DNA of 64,000 bases from Thiobaca trueperi (GTDB lineage Bacteria; Pseudomonadota; Gammaproteobacteria; Chromatiales; Chromatiaceae), in contig NZ_SMAO01000009.1 in the NCBI RefSeq assembly GCF_004342175.1, forward strand, positions 1 through 64,000, written 5' to 3'. The notes under the pieces are model-generated. The model ran no database searches and was not told the origin of the DNA. It saw only the letters and a program-made list of their open reading frames with translations. Of this stretch, positions 47,929 through 55,089 are shown piece after piece. Made by a program: the position numbers and the translations under genes. The number at the start of each line of letters is the position of its first letter. Within the stretch, counting starts at the first letter, position 1.

Positions 47929-48450
47929 TTAGGCCAGACGGCGGAAATGAAAAAAGACAAAGAGCACACCGGCGACATGCACGATCACCAACCCGAGGGA
48001 GAGATAGGCGAAGAATTCATGGATCTCTTCCCAGTCTTCCCCGCCGTTAGTGAGCGCCCAACCGGTCAAGCCCGTCATCGCAACCGACAACAGCAGCGCC
48101 AGAATCATGGCGCCTCCGGCCGGGTTGTGCCCGACATAGCGTGGGGCACGGCAGGCTAGATCCTCCTTCAGATAGGCTAGAACCTGACGTGGCCCGCGCA
48201 CGAAATCGCTGAAGCGGGCATAGCGGGTGCCGATCACGCCCCAGACCACGCGAATGGCAATCAGGGCCAGGGCCAGATAACCCACCCAGATATGCACCCC
48301 GAGCAGCTCATCTTCGACCAGGAAAGCGATCGTAAAGGCAGTGGCGAGCGTCCAATGAAAGGTACGTACCAGCGGATCCCAGACACGGAGACGGTCACTC
48401 GTCGTTGCAGACGGGAGGTGAGGGGGCTGAACAGACGTCTTGGTCGTCAT
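47929..48450 (-). CDS. Membrane cytochrome b (hydrogenase/b561-type)
   Basis: A 173-residue, four-helix di-heme cytochrome b. It has RVWDPLVRTFHWTLATAFTIAFLVED, GVHIWVGYLALALIAIRVVWGVIGTRYARF, RYVGHNPAGGAMILALLLSVAMTGLTGWAL and EIHEFFAYLSLGLVIVHVAGVLFVFF, with the conserved helix histidines. It is the paralogue of the cytochrome b at 62374-63003. It probably feeds quinol electrons to, or takes them from, the NapC-like protein encoded next. A candidate GTCAG-type regulatory repeat lies 107 bp upstream. Confidence 0.9.
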   Translation of the reverse strand: MTTKTSVQPPHLPSATTSDRLRVWDPLVRTFHWTLATAFTIAFLVEDELLGVHIWVGYLALALIAIRVVWGVIGTRYARFSDFVRGPRQVLAYLKEDLACRAPRYVGHNPAGGAMILALLLSVAMTGLTGWALTNGGEDWEEIHEFFAYLSLGLVIVHVAGVLFVFFHFRRLA

Positions 48451-48556
48451 CGGCGAGTCTCGCAGTCGCGTGGATCGTGCAGGGAGTGAGCCGGTTAGGT
48501 CACCATCAAGGGAGACAGCCTAACGCCGAGCACCTGACCGAACGCTGTGCATCCCG

Positions 48557-48572
48557 ATCAGCCATTGGTCAG
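48557..48572. promoter_or_regulatory. ATCAG-N6-GTCAG direct repeat upstream of cytochrome b
   Basis: Two five-base half-sites with an 11-bp period lie 107 bp upstream of the cytochrome b start. A CTGACCGAACGCTGT block lies about 20 bp closer to the gene. The same pair of features occurs at the other island promoters. An 11-bp period is typical of OmpR/PhoB-type response regulators. Function inferred. Confidence 0.5.
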
Positions 48573-48636
48573 ATTTGGCGCTGGCGCAGACCGTGGCGCA
48601 CGGAGATGACGCACACCCTCTCCCTCCTGGGTTGTT

Positions 48637-49325
48637 TCAGCGGTGCGGATTCTGCTTCAGATGCGGATCGATCGGCGGAATGACGCTCATCTCGGGCGTT
48701 CCCGGCAGACGTGGCAGGCTCATCTCCGGGAATTCGCCGGTCAGTCCGTTGAGAAAGGCGACGATGTCCGCGACCTGGGGATCACTGACCTCTTTGTTCA
48801 ATTGCGCCTTGGCCATGACGCGCACCGCCTGATCCAAGGTCGGGACGCCGCCGTGATTGAAGTAGGGGGCCGTCAGCGCGATGTTGCGCAGGGTCGGGAC
48901 GCGCCACAGATGTTTGTCCTTCTGGTCCTTGGTCACCATGTAGCGCCCCTGGTCTTCCAGGAGTCCGTACTGGGTGTCGTAGGCGCTACCCGGATAAGTG
49001 GGGAATTTCATGAAAAAGCCGGTTCCAACCGGTAAGGTTGGTCCACTGAAATTGGGGCCGGCGTGACAAGCGGTGCAGCCTAACTCGGCGAAGCTGTTCA
49101 TGCCGCGAACCTGCTGTTCAGTCAAGGCCGCTGCATCGCCCTTGACATAGCGGTCATAGGGTGAGTTGGGAGTGATAAGGGTGCGCTCGAAGGCGGCGAT
49201 CGCTTTGGCCGCATTGTCGGCTGACAGGGGAGTCGTCTCGTCGGGGAAGGCGGCGGCAAACAGCGGCTGATAGCCCGGAATCTGTTTGAGCCGCGCCATA
49301 GCCTGATCCAGGTCGCCCATCCCCT
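48637..49325 (-). pseudogene. Di-heme cytochrome c peroxidase/MauG family, N-terminal half missing
   Basis: The frame encodes the second half of a bacterial cytochrome c peroxidase: MARLKQIPGYQPLFAAAFPDE, AIAAFERTLITPNSPYDRY, the heme motif GCTACHAGPNFSG, and RVPTLRNIALTAPYFNHGGVPTLDQAV with the distal Met/His region. The first heme motif and everything before GMGDLDQA are missing, and upstream sequence is unrelated. Without the high-potential/low-potential heme pair it cannot work as a peroxidase. Open codons upstream to 49422 look non-native. Confidence 0.8.
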
Positions 49326-49509
49326 GAGTATCGACAGGGTCAACAGAACGGACGGCTTGGAATGACAAGCCGCATGAAATTGCCACCAATCGTGTCAAGC
49401 AAGTACTCATCGCGGGCCTCACTCAAGCGTTCGTCATATCGATCTGTGTTGATTCCCGCAATCCCACAGGGTCAAACGCTTGATCGGCATGAGCGGATCA
49501 ACTCCGTTC

Positions 49510-49746
49510 TCATGCCCCGCCTCGGTAAAGCTGGCCGGGCTGCGCCTCGACGAAGTAGCGAATGGCTTCCTCGATATTGAGCCCCAGCTCTATCGCGCTC
49601 GGCGCGCTGGCTTCAGTCCGCACCGACCGACGACCCGCGATCCGTTTGGCGGCGCTCACAGAGAACCGGACGAAACCGGCCTGGCGCCGCGGCGTGTGAC
49701 GGAAACGATTGCGGGGCGTGCGGGAAAGAAGTGAATGCGTGAACAT
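49510..49746 (-). CDS. Arg-rich 78-residue protein, unrecognised
   Basis: ATG 49746 has GGAG nine bases upstream (CTGGAGCATCGACCC) and opens 78 codons: MFTHSLLSRTPRNRFRHTPR.. ending LGLNIEEAIRYFVEAQPGQLYRGGA. The first half is Arg-rich and perhaps chance. The end looks structured. The promoter upstream contains the same GTCAG-type repeat at the same 107-bp distance as the cytochrome b operons. It may be the head of a gene that was cut when the peroxidase remnant was joined downstream. No family recognised. Confidence 0.35.
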   Translation of the reverse strand: MFTHSLLSRTPRNRFRHTPRRQAGFVRFSVSAAKRIAGRRSVRTEASAPSAIELGLNIEEAIRYFVEAQPGQLYRGGA

Positions 49747-49852
49747 GGGTCGATGCTCCAGTGGCTGTCTTGGGAAGCGATAATTGGCCGCGTTCAATCG
49801 CGACTTGGGTACAGCTTAACCGGCGGCCACTGACGGAACCTTAGATGACGTT

Positions 49853-49868
49853 GTCAGCGAACGATCAG
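49853..49868. promoter_or_regulatory. GTCAG-N6-ATCAG direct repeat
   Basis: An 11-bp-period repeat that lies 107 bp upstream of ATG 49746. Flanking bases (CTGACGGAACCTTAG-) also resemble the blocks at 48.5 and 63.1 kb. It directly touches the left end of repeat copy 4. Confidence 0.4.
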
Positions 49869-50060
49869 CGAAACCGCGTCCAGAGCGAGAGACTGAGTTT
49901 CGAGTGAGTTCGACGTTTGGCGCATCCACGATCTTAGCGGGGACGCGGTTTTAATTTCATATTATTGAATAGCTTAAACCGCGCCAGCGCCAACAGTCAT
50001 CGATTCTGCCAAGGCCGACCCAATCCCCAAACATCACATACCGCACCGGGCACGGTTTAA
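49869..50060. repeat. Composite TTTAAACCGC repeat, copy 4 (modules A + B)
   Basis: Module A (49869-49954) runs from GAAACCGCGTCCAGAGCGAG to GGGACGCGGTTTTAA. The linker is TTTCATATTATTGAATAGC. Module B (49973-50060) runs from CTTAAACCGCGCC to GGCACGGTTTAA. The right end provides the TAA stop codon of the octaheme cytochrome gene on the minus strand. No gene lies in this stretch. Confidence 0.87.
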
Positions 50061-50878
50061 TCGTCATCGCCATCGCCGTGTTCGCCATGCCGGTCGCGAC
50101 TCTGCTCCTCCCCACGGTCCTGACGCATCCGGCTCGGCGCCAGCCCTTCACGCTCTCGTCCCGTATTGTCGCCCGCTCGCCCCTGTTCGCCTTCCTCGGC
50201 CTCGCTGCTGCGGTGACACTCGACACAGTTCTCGTAATTGAAGATCCCTTCCTCCACATGCGCTTCGCGGATCTTCGAGCGCGAGTGCTCATGACAGCCA
50301 TAGCAGGTATAGCGGCTATAATCCTGGTCCATGTGACAGGTGGCGCAGGTGGTCTGGTGAGCCTGATCGAAGCGGAAGAACTGATCATGATCGAGGGTGG
50401 CCGGCAGCCAGCTTTGTGATGAGTGACACTCACTGCATTGGGCAACCATCTCCCGGTGCAGACTGTCTCCAGGGTTGCGGTGGCATCCGTTGCACTGGTC
50501 GCGCGTCTTGACCTGCAACAGCTCATGCGAGAACTGGCCGATGGGGCGGAAGGCCTGCACGCCCTTGTGGTCGCTGTGGCAGGCGACGCAGTCCTGTTCG
50601 ATCAGATCCTGATGGAAGGGCACCAGTTTTCGCTCGTTGGCAATCGCCAGCCCCTTGGTGGTGACCAGACCGATCTCCGCCGGCTGGTGACATTGAACGC
50701 ACTTCGCCGGACGGCTGCCGATGAAAGGCGTGTGACAGGCGAAGCAATCGGTTTCAAGGGCCGCATGGGCTTCAATCGGCGGACCGGGCGCGACCATCCA
50801 TTGCGGATACAGAAAGGTGATCAGCACCAGCAGCGCCAGATTCGCGGCGACGATGTAGAAGATGGGTTTTTTGCTCAT
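50057..50878 (-). CDS. Octaheme c-type cytochrome with N-terminal membrane anchor
   Basis: A 273-residue protein with one N-terminal helix (KPIFYIVAANLALLVLITFLYP) and eight heme motifs in order: CFACH, CVQCH, CVACH, CNGCH, CSECH, CATCH, CYGCH and CVECH, within about 165 residues. The heme density resembles class III/cytochrome c7-type conduits. A charged tail of about 48 residues ends GEHGDGDDD. The ATG overlaps the stop of the membrane cytochrome b gene by four bases (ATGA), so both are translationally coupled. It should be periplasmic. Its stop codon is provided by repeat copy 4. Confidence 0.88.
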   Translation of the reverse strand: MSKKPIFYIVAANLALLVLITFLYPQWMVAPGPPIEAHAALETDCFACHTPFIGSRPAKCVQCHQPAEIGLVTTKGLAIANERKLVPFHQDLIEQDCVACHSDHKGVQAFRPIGQFSHELLQVKTRDQCNGCHRNPGDSLHREMVAQCSECHSSQSWLPATLDHDQFFRFDQAHQTTCATCHMDQDYSRYTCYGCHEHSRSKIREAHVEEGIFNYENCVECHRSSEAEEGEQGRAGDNTGREREGLAPSRMRQDRGEEQSRDRHGEHGDGDDD

Positions 50879-51453
50879 GACCACTGCCAGAACAGGAAGA
50901 TACTGAGGATGTGCGTCAGTCCGAGCACCCCGAAGGCAAGCGTGATCGGGAAATGCACGGCCCGCCATTGCTTCATCAGATCCACCGTGACCGCATCCCA
51001 GAAGAGTTCCTGATCGACCGACGTTGTGTTCAGGCCCTGCCCGGCGTAGAGGTCACGTTTCGCGCTCAAGTCGCGTCGCGACCGATCCAGCAGATACTGA
51101 CCCGTCATCCCGCTGGCCAATGTCACCAGCATCGCCACCAGGGCCAGCCAGGGCAGGATGGTATAGACATGGATTCCGGCGTGGACCAGGATCATCAGCA
51201 CCCCCAGCCAGGTCAGCACCTCATGCAGACGCAGCAGCGTTTTCGGCTTGCCAAATTGAATCAGCTTGCGCTTGCGCATCGAATAGAAGAAAGAAAGCAG
51301 AATCAGGATCGTGCCGGGGATGCCCAGATAGCGTCCGACCCACACCAGATCCAGCAGATGCAGCAGGGCGTCGGCAATCGCGGTCGCGACCAGCAGCGAC
51401 CCGAACAGGAACAGGAAAGGCAACACTTCTTTGCGAGCGATTGAGCGTTTCAT
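50875..51453 (-). CDS. Membrane cytochrome b-like protein of the flavoprotein-octaheme operon
   Basis: A 192-residue protein with about five hydrophobic segments: EVLPFLFLFGSLLVATAIADALLHLLDLVW, YLGIPGTILILLSFFYS, LRLHEVLTWLGVLMILVHAGIHVYTILPWLALVAMLVTLASGMTG, and AVHFPITLAFGVLGLTHILSIFLFW. Histidines within or beside the helices (LHEVL, LVHAGIHV, AVHFP, LTHIL) could bind two hemes as in cytochrome b or ferric-reductase-type proteins. It sits between the flavoprotein (8 bp upstream) and the octaheme cytochrome (4-bp overlap). It probably moves electrons across the membrane. Confidence 0.75.
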   Translation of the reverse strand: MKRSIARKEVLPFLFLFGSLLVATAIADALLHLLDLVWVGRYLGIPGTILILLSFFYSMRKRKLIQFGKPKTLLRLHEVLTWLGVLMILVHAGIHVYTILPWLALVAMLVTLASGMTGQYLLDRSRRDLSAKRDLYAGQGLNTTSVDQELFWDAVTVDLMKQWRAVHFPITLAFGVLGLTHILSIFLFWQWS

Positions 51454-51461
51454 GGCAGTCT

Positions 51462-52739
51462 CTACAGGGCCAGAGTCAGGTCGGTGGCCGGGGTCGCGAT
51501 ACAGAGCAGACAATGGCCCGGCTTCACGTCCGCGTCCGGCGTCTGTTGGTAAGTCACCTCGCCGGACTCGATGCGCGTCTGACAACTGCCGCAACTGCCA
51601 GCACGGCAGCCTGAATCGACCCGGATACCCTGGTCCTCTGCCAGCTCAAGTAAGGATTCGCTGGTCGCGTCCCACTGGATGGTCTTGCCCGACTGGCTGA
51701 AACGCACCGCGACCGGGTCGCTCACCGTCGTTGAGACAGGCCCCCGACGCTTGGTCAGCGAGGCGGGACCGAACGACTCGTAATGGATGTTCTCATCCGC
51801 GACACCCGACTCACTGAGGGCAGGAACCAGCGTTTCCATCATCGCCGGTGGGCCGCAGACATAGAAATCGTAACGTCCGAAATGAAGCGCTTTCTGGAGC
51901 AGCCGGATATCGATCCAGCCCTGATGCTGGTAGTCGATGCCGGGGCGATCCGCAGCGGATGGCTCGGCGTAACAGACATGCAGATGCAGTTCCGGATGCG
52001 TGTCGCGCAAACTCTCCAGATGCGCCTTCATGATGTGCTCGCCCCGGTTGCGCACGCCATAGAAGAGCCAGACCTCGCGCGGATCGGCCCGATGGGCCAG
52101 CGTGTTGAGGATACTGAGCAGCGGGGTAAGACCGATGCCGCCGGCAATCAGCACGATCGGCAACTCGCTTTCTGCGTCCAGATGAAAATGCCCGGACGGG
52201 GCGCGCACCGATAGCCGCGCGCCTTCCTGGATGTGATCGTGGAAATAGTTCGAGGCGATGCCCGGCGGAACCTCCGGCTTGCCGGGCGGTGCCGGCACCC
52301 GTTTGATCGATACCCGGTACATGTCCGCTCGTGGGCGGTCGGAGAGCGAGTAACAGCGCACGACGCTGGTTGGCGCACCGCCTGCCGGATCGGGGATCTC
52401 CAGCCTGAAGGTGAGATATTGACCCGGCTGATAGAGTGGGAGCGGTGCGCCATCGGTCGGTGCCAGATAGAAGGAGCAGACGCTGGCGTTGCCGTCTTCG
52501 ATCACCCGGCGCTGGACTACGAACTCCCGGTCACCGGGCCAAGCCGCTGTCTTGGTGGTCATGGCGGGCGCGGGGGACGCTGTGACGCCGGCCAAGGCCG
52601 ATGGTGGGACGAAATCCGGTTCCGGGCGTTCCAGCGCACGATAGCGGATCTGTTGACGATAGAATCCGAAGGCCGCGAAACCGGCTACCTGGAGCAGGAT
52701 CAAGCCACTGATCAGGATGGCAAAGGTCGTCGTGCTCAT
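51462..52739 (-). CDS. NAD(P)H- and FAD-binding reductase with C-terminal [2Fe-2S] ferredoxin domain, membrane anchored
   Basis: A 425-residue protein. An N-terminal helix (FAILISGLILLQVAGFAAFGFY) is followed by a ferredoxin-NADP-reductase-type FAD domain (LYQPGQYLTFRLEI, VVRCYSLSDRP), an NAD-binding domain (PIVLIAGGIGLTPLLSILNTL, YDFYVCGPPAMMETLVPAL) and a plant-type [2Fe-2S] domain (CRAGSCGSCQTRIESGEV.., last Cys in CLLCIATP). The order matches Hcr- or phenol-hydroxylase-reductase-like enzymes. It precedes a membrane cytochrome b and an octaheme cytochrome, so NAD(P)H electrons may pass outward, or the reverse. ATG 52739 follows GGGACAAGCATC. Confidence 0.9.
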   Translation of the reverse strand: MSTTTFAILISGLILLQVAGFAAFGFYRQQIRYRALERPEPDFVPPSALAGVTASPAPAMTTKTAAWPGDREFVVQRRVIEDGNASVCSFYLAPTDGAPLPLYQPGQYLTFRLEIPDPAGGAPTSVVRCYSLSDRPRADMYRVSIKRVPAPPGKPEVPPGIASNYFHDHIQEGARLSVRAPSGHFHLDAESELPIVLIAGGIGLTPLLSILNTLAHRADPREVWLFYGVRNRGEHIMKAHLESLRDTHPELHLHVCYAEPSAADRPGIDYQHQGWIDIRLLQKALHFGRYDFYVCGPPAMMETLVPALSESGVADENIHYESFGPASLTKRRGPVSTTVSDPVAVRFSQSGKTIQWDATSESLLELAEDQGIRVDSGCRAGSCGSCQTRIESGEVTYQQTPDADVKPGHCLLCIATPATDLTLAL

Positions 52740-52847
52740 GATGCTTGTCCCAATCTGCATGCGGTTTCACGCGATCAAATCAGCGTTGATGCCGGCAACC
52801 AATCGCTGCTTGCCGGCCTCAAAACGCTGGTCGTCATCCACGGCGGC

Positions 52848-53435
52848 TCAATCCGTCCAGGGGCCGTGGCCGGGGATGTTGATCTGCTGCTCGCTGTAAT
52901 CGCCCTCAGCCGCTTTGCGATGACAGGCATTGCATTTGCTCAGACTCCCCACGTCGGGATTGTCCTTGATCAGACGCAATGGGATCTCGTCATGCTCTTT
53001 CACGAAGTAAGGGTTCTCGCTGATGCGCGGGAGGCCACCGTTGGCCCCGGTGTGCGACTCGGCAAATTTCCGCGCCCGTTTTCCGCCCGTCTGGTCAGCC
53101 GCATTGGCGGTCAGATAGGCGCTGATCTCGTTGCGGAGTGCATCCGTTAATGAGGCGTCGTCGCCGTAGTGATTGCTGAGTCCCTCGGGCGACATGACCG
53201 CCGCCCAGGCACGGGCCGGCAGCAGACCCGGTTGATAGGCCATGTGGCAGGAACCGCATTCCTCGCCATAGGCCGCATTGGTCACCGGGGCGAAATCGGC
53301 ATGGGGCTGTGACCGCTCGCTGCGATTGCCGCGCCGGTCATCATCGTCATCATCATCGCCAAAGGCCATGCCAGCGGCCCCCAGAGTGAAGAGGCCAACG
53401 GCCAGGATGGAGAGCATTTTTTGGTGATGGTTCAT
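52848..53435 (-). CDS. dhc: Periplasmic diheme cytochrome c (DHC family), type A copy 1
   Basis: A 195-residue exported protein: signal peptide (MLSILAVGLFTLGAAGMAFG), then seven consecutive Asp and a charged stretch, then the DHC core with heme motifs CGSCH (in YGEECGSCHMAYQPGLLPARAW) and CNACH (in VGSLSKCNACHRKAAEGDYSEQQINIPGHG). DHC from Rhodobacter sphaeroides is the electron donor of the oxygen-binding cytochrome SHP. It is the third gene of the SHP-DHC-DHC-flavoprotein operon. Its closest relative in the window is the product of 60736-61326. Confidence 0.92.
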   Translation of the reverse strand: MNHHQKMLSILAVGLFTLGAAGMAFGDDDDDDDRRGNRSERSQPHADFAPVTNAAYGEECGSCHMAYQPGLLPARAWAAVMSPEGLSNHYGDDASLTDALRNEISAYLTANAADQTGGKRARKFAESHTGANGGLPRISENPYFVKEHDEIPLRLIKDNPDVGSLSKCNACHRKAAEGDYSEQQINIPGHGPWTD

Positions 53436-53501
53436 TGGTATGGTTTCCCGTTGTGTGAGTTTTCATGATGGGCAGCAGGCGATGCATCAGCACCGCCGAA
53501 C

Positions 53502-54077
53502 TCAATCCCCCCAAGGGCCGTGGCCGGGGATATCGATCTGACTGTCGTTGTAGATCCCTTTGGCGGCACCGCGATGGCAGGCCGGGCATTGGCTGAAACT
53601 GCCGACATCGGGGTTGCCGGCCACCAGCGATGTCGGCACCCGGTCATGCTTGCGTTTGAAATAGCGCGTCTCGGTGATGCGCGGCAGCCCGGTTCCCGCC
53701 TTGGCATCAAAGCCAACGGCAAAGGCGCGGGAACGGACCTCGCTGGCCTGATCAGCGGCATGGGCCGTCAGATAGGCGAGGATCCCGGTACGCAGCGTTT
53801 CCGCCAGCGAGGCATCGTCGCCGTAATGATCGCCCAGCGCGGCGGGATCCATGACCTGTGCCCAGGCCTGTGCCGGCAGCAGTCCAGGCTGATAGGCCAG
53901 GTGACAGGAACCGCATTCCCCGCCGTAAGTAGCATTGGCGACCGGGGCGACATCAGCACGGGAGGTCAACCAGCCACCGCGCTTCACGTTCCCGTTGCCG
54001 TCATCGCTGACGGCGACGCCAACCGCGCCAAGTGTGACCAGACCCAGCAGGATGAGGATGCCTTTGCGATGGGTCAT
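53502..54077 (-). CDS. dhc: Periplasmic diheme cytochrome c (DHC family), type B copy 1
   Basis: A 191-residue exported DHC protein with signal peptide (GILILLGLVTLGAVGVAVS) and heme motifs CGSCH and CPACH. It is about 93 percent identical to the product of 61423-62004. Differences cluster near the N-terminus. The DNA is almost unchanged over long stretches, so the two copies were duplicated or homogenised recently. GGGAGAGCGGATCC precedes the ATG. It lies 16 bp after the SHP gene. Confidence 0.93.
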   Translation of the reverse strand: MTHRKGILILLGLVTLGAVGVAVSDDGNGNVKRGGWLTSRADVAPVANATYGGECGSCHLAYQPGLLPAQAWAQVMDPAALGDHYGDDASLAETLRTGILAYLTAHAADQASEVRSRAFAVGFDAKAGTGLPRITETRYFKRKHDRVPTSLVAGNPDVGSFSQCPACHRGAAKGIYNDSQIDIPGHGPWGD

Positions 54078-54093
54078 GGATCCGCTCTCCCGC

Positions 54094-54450
54094 TTACTGC
54101 GTCTTGATATAGGCGACGAAATCGGCCTTTTCGGTGGCCGTGCATTCGCGCCCGAGGGTCCATTTGCAGTTGCGCAGCAGCCATTTTTCGATTTTGGCCT
54201 GATCGGTCAGCCGCTTGGGATTGACCGATGGCGCGAGCGGCTCGATCACCTTGCCGGTGTTGGCCTGACGACCCGGCTGAGTCAGATCCTTGCCATGGCA
54301 GGTGACACAACTGCGTGCCGGGGAGCCGTCCGACTGGGGATATTCTTTAGACCAGCCCGCTTTGCCTGCCGCCGCATCGGCGGCGAGCAGTGTGGCGGGG
54401 AGGCTGAGTGCGCCAGCGGCGACCAGTGCGATGACAAGGCTTGTTTTCAT
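54094..54450 (-). CDS. shp: SHP-like monoheme cytochrome c (DUF1924), copy 1
   Basis: A 118-residue exported protein: signal peptide (SLVIALVAAGALSLPATLLA) and a monoheme domain with CVTCH, then KDLTQPGRQANTGKVIEPLA, PKRLTDQAKIEKWLLRNCKW and GRECTATEKADF. This is the sphaeroides-heme-protein (SHP/DUF1924) family, in which an Asn sixth ligand leaves the heme iron open to O2 or NO upon reduction. The extra Cys pair (NCKW, GREC) fits its disulfide. It differs at only two positions from the product of 62021-62377. It lacks the intact cytochrome b partner that its copy has. Confidence 0.93.
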   Translation of the reverse strand: MKTSLVIALVAAGALSLPATLLAADAAAGKAGWSKEYPQSDGSPARSCVTCHGKDLTQPGRQANTGKVIEPLAPSVNPKRLTDQAKIEKWLLRNCKWTLGRECTATEKADFVAYIKTQ

Positions 54451-54546
54451 CAATCTTTTCTCCGTTTGAATCCAGTGAGCATGGCCCCGACCCGATTTTC
54501 GTGATGGGCGAGGCTGGAAAGAGCACGCAACGGATGACGGCATCAT
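54451..54546 (-). pseudogene. Leftover end of a cytochrome b gene upstream of shp copy 1
   Basis: Minus-strand DNA reads GTGCTCTTTCCAGCCTCGCC then CATCACGAAAATCGGGTCGG and ACTGGATTCAAACGGAG, which aligns with the last codons of the intact cytochrome b before shp copy 2 (IFSSLSHQENLIGSMITGFKQRE). The rest of the gene has been lost, and what remains is joined to a promoter-like block. The same junction is seen at 20640-20830. Confidence 0.72.
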
Positions 54547-54649
54547 TGGGCTCCCCTAAGCGGATTGGTGCGGCGTCGGATGACGGCGCTGGATCGCGAG
54601 GTAGGCGCCACGTTACGCGGTCAGACCTGACTAAACGCTGTCAGCTTCG

Positions 54650-54665
54650 CTCAGGGATCGGTCAG
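54650..54665. promoter_or_regulatory. CTCAG-N6-GTCAG direct repeat between shp copy 1 and the PepSY gene
   Basis: Two half-sites with an 11-bp period; a third GTCAG and CTGACTAAACGCTGT lie next to them. The site is 104 bp from the position where the lost cytochrome b gene would have begun and 23 bp from the divergent PepSY start. It may serve both directions. Confidence 0.45.
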
Positions 54666-54687
54666 CAAACAGGCCGCATGATGCGCC

Positions 54688-55029
54688 ATGCACATTTCAT
54701 CGACGACGATTAGCGTGACGTTCGCGCTGGCGACCCTGTGGCTGGGTTCGGCGACGCTGGCATCGGCAGCGAGTCACGATGTCGAACCGGATCATGAGCG
54801 GGCGCGTCAGGCGCTGAATCGCGGTGAGGTCCGGCCCATCGCTGACATTCTGGCGTTGGTCGCGCAAACCGTGCCGGGAGAAGTGATCGAGGTTGAGTTC
54901 GATGACGTGGAGCGTCTTGGCAAGGACGCCTGGTGCTATGAACTCAAAATTCTGGCCCCCGACGGACGTGTTCTGGAAATCCAGGTCGATGCCGCGACGG
55001 GACGCATCCTCAGCGTCGAAGAAGATTGA
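54688..55029 (+). CDS. Periplasmic PepSY-domain protein
   Basis: A 113-residue exported protein with signal peptide (SVTFALATLWLGSATLASAA) and one PepSY domain: HERARQALNRGEVRPIADILALVAQTVPGEVIEVEFDD and YELKILAPDGRVLEIQVDAATGRIL. Single-domain PepSY proteins of this kind often accompany cytochrome b561/DHC genes and QseBC-type two-component systems. No such sensor pair is in the window. It is divergent from the shp operon. Confidence 0.9.
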   Translation: MHISSTTISVTFALATLWLGSATLASAASHDVEPDHERARQALNRGEVRPIADILALVAQTVPGEVIEVEFDDVERLGKDAWCYELKILAPDGRVLEIQVDAATGRILSVEED

Positions 55030-55089
55030 TACCCAGGCGGTTGAGGACGGAGAGGCTGAACGGGCCGCGCACGACGCCTCAGCGCCGGC

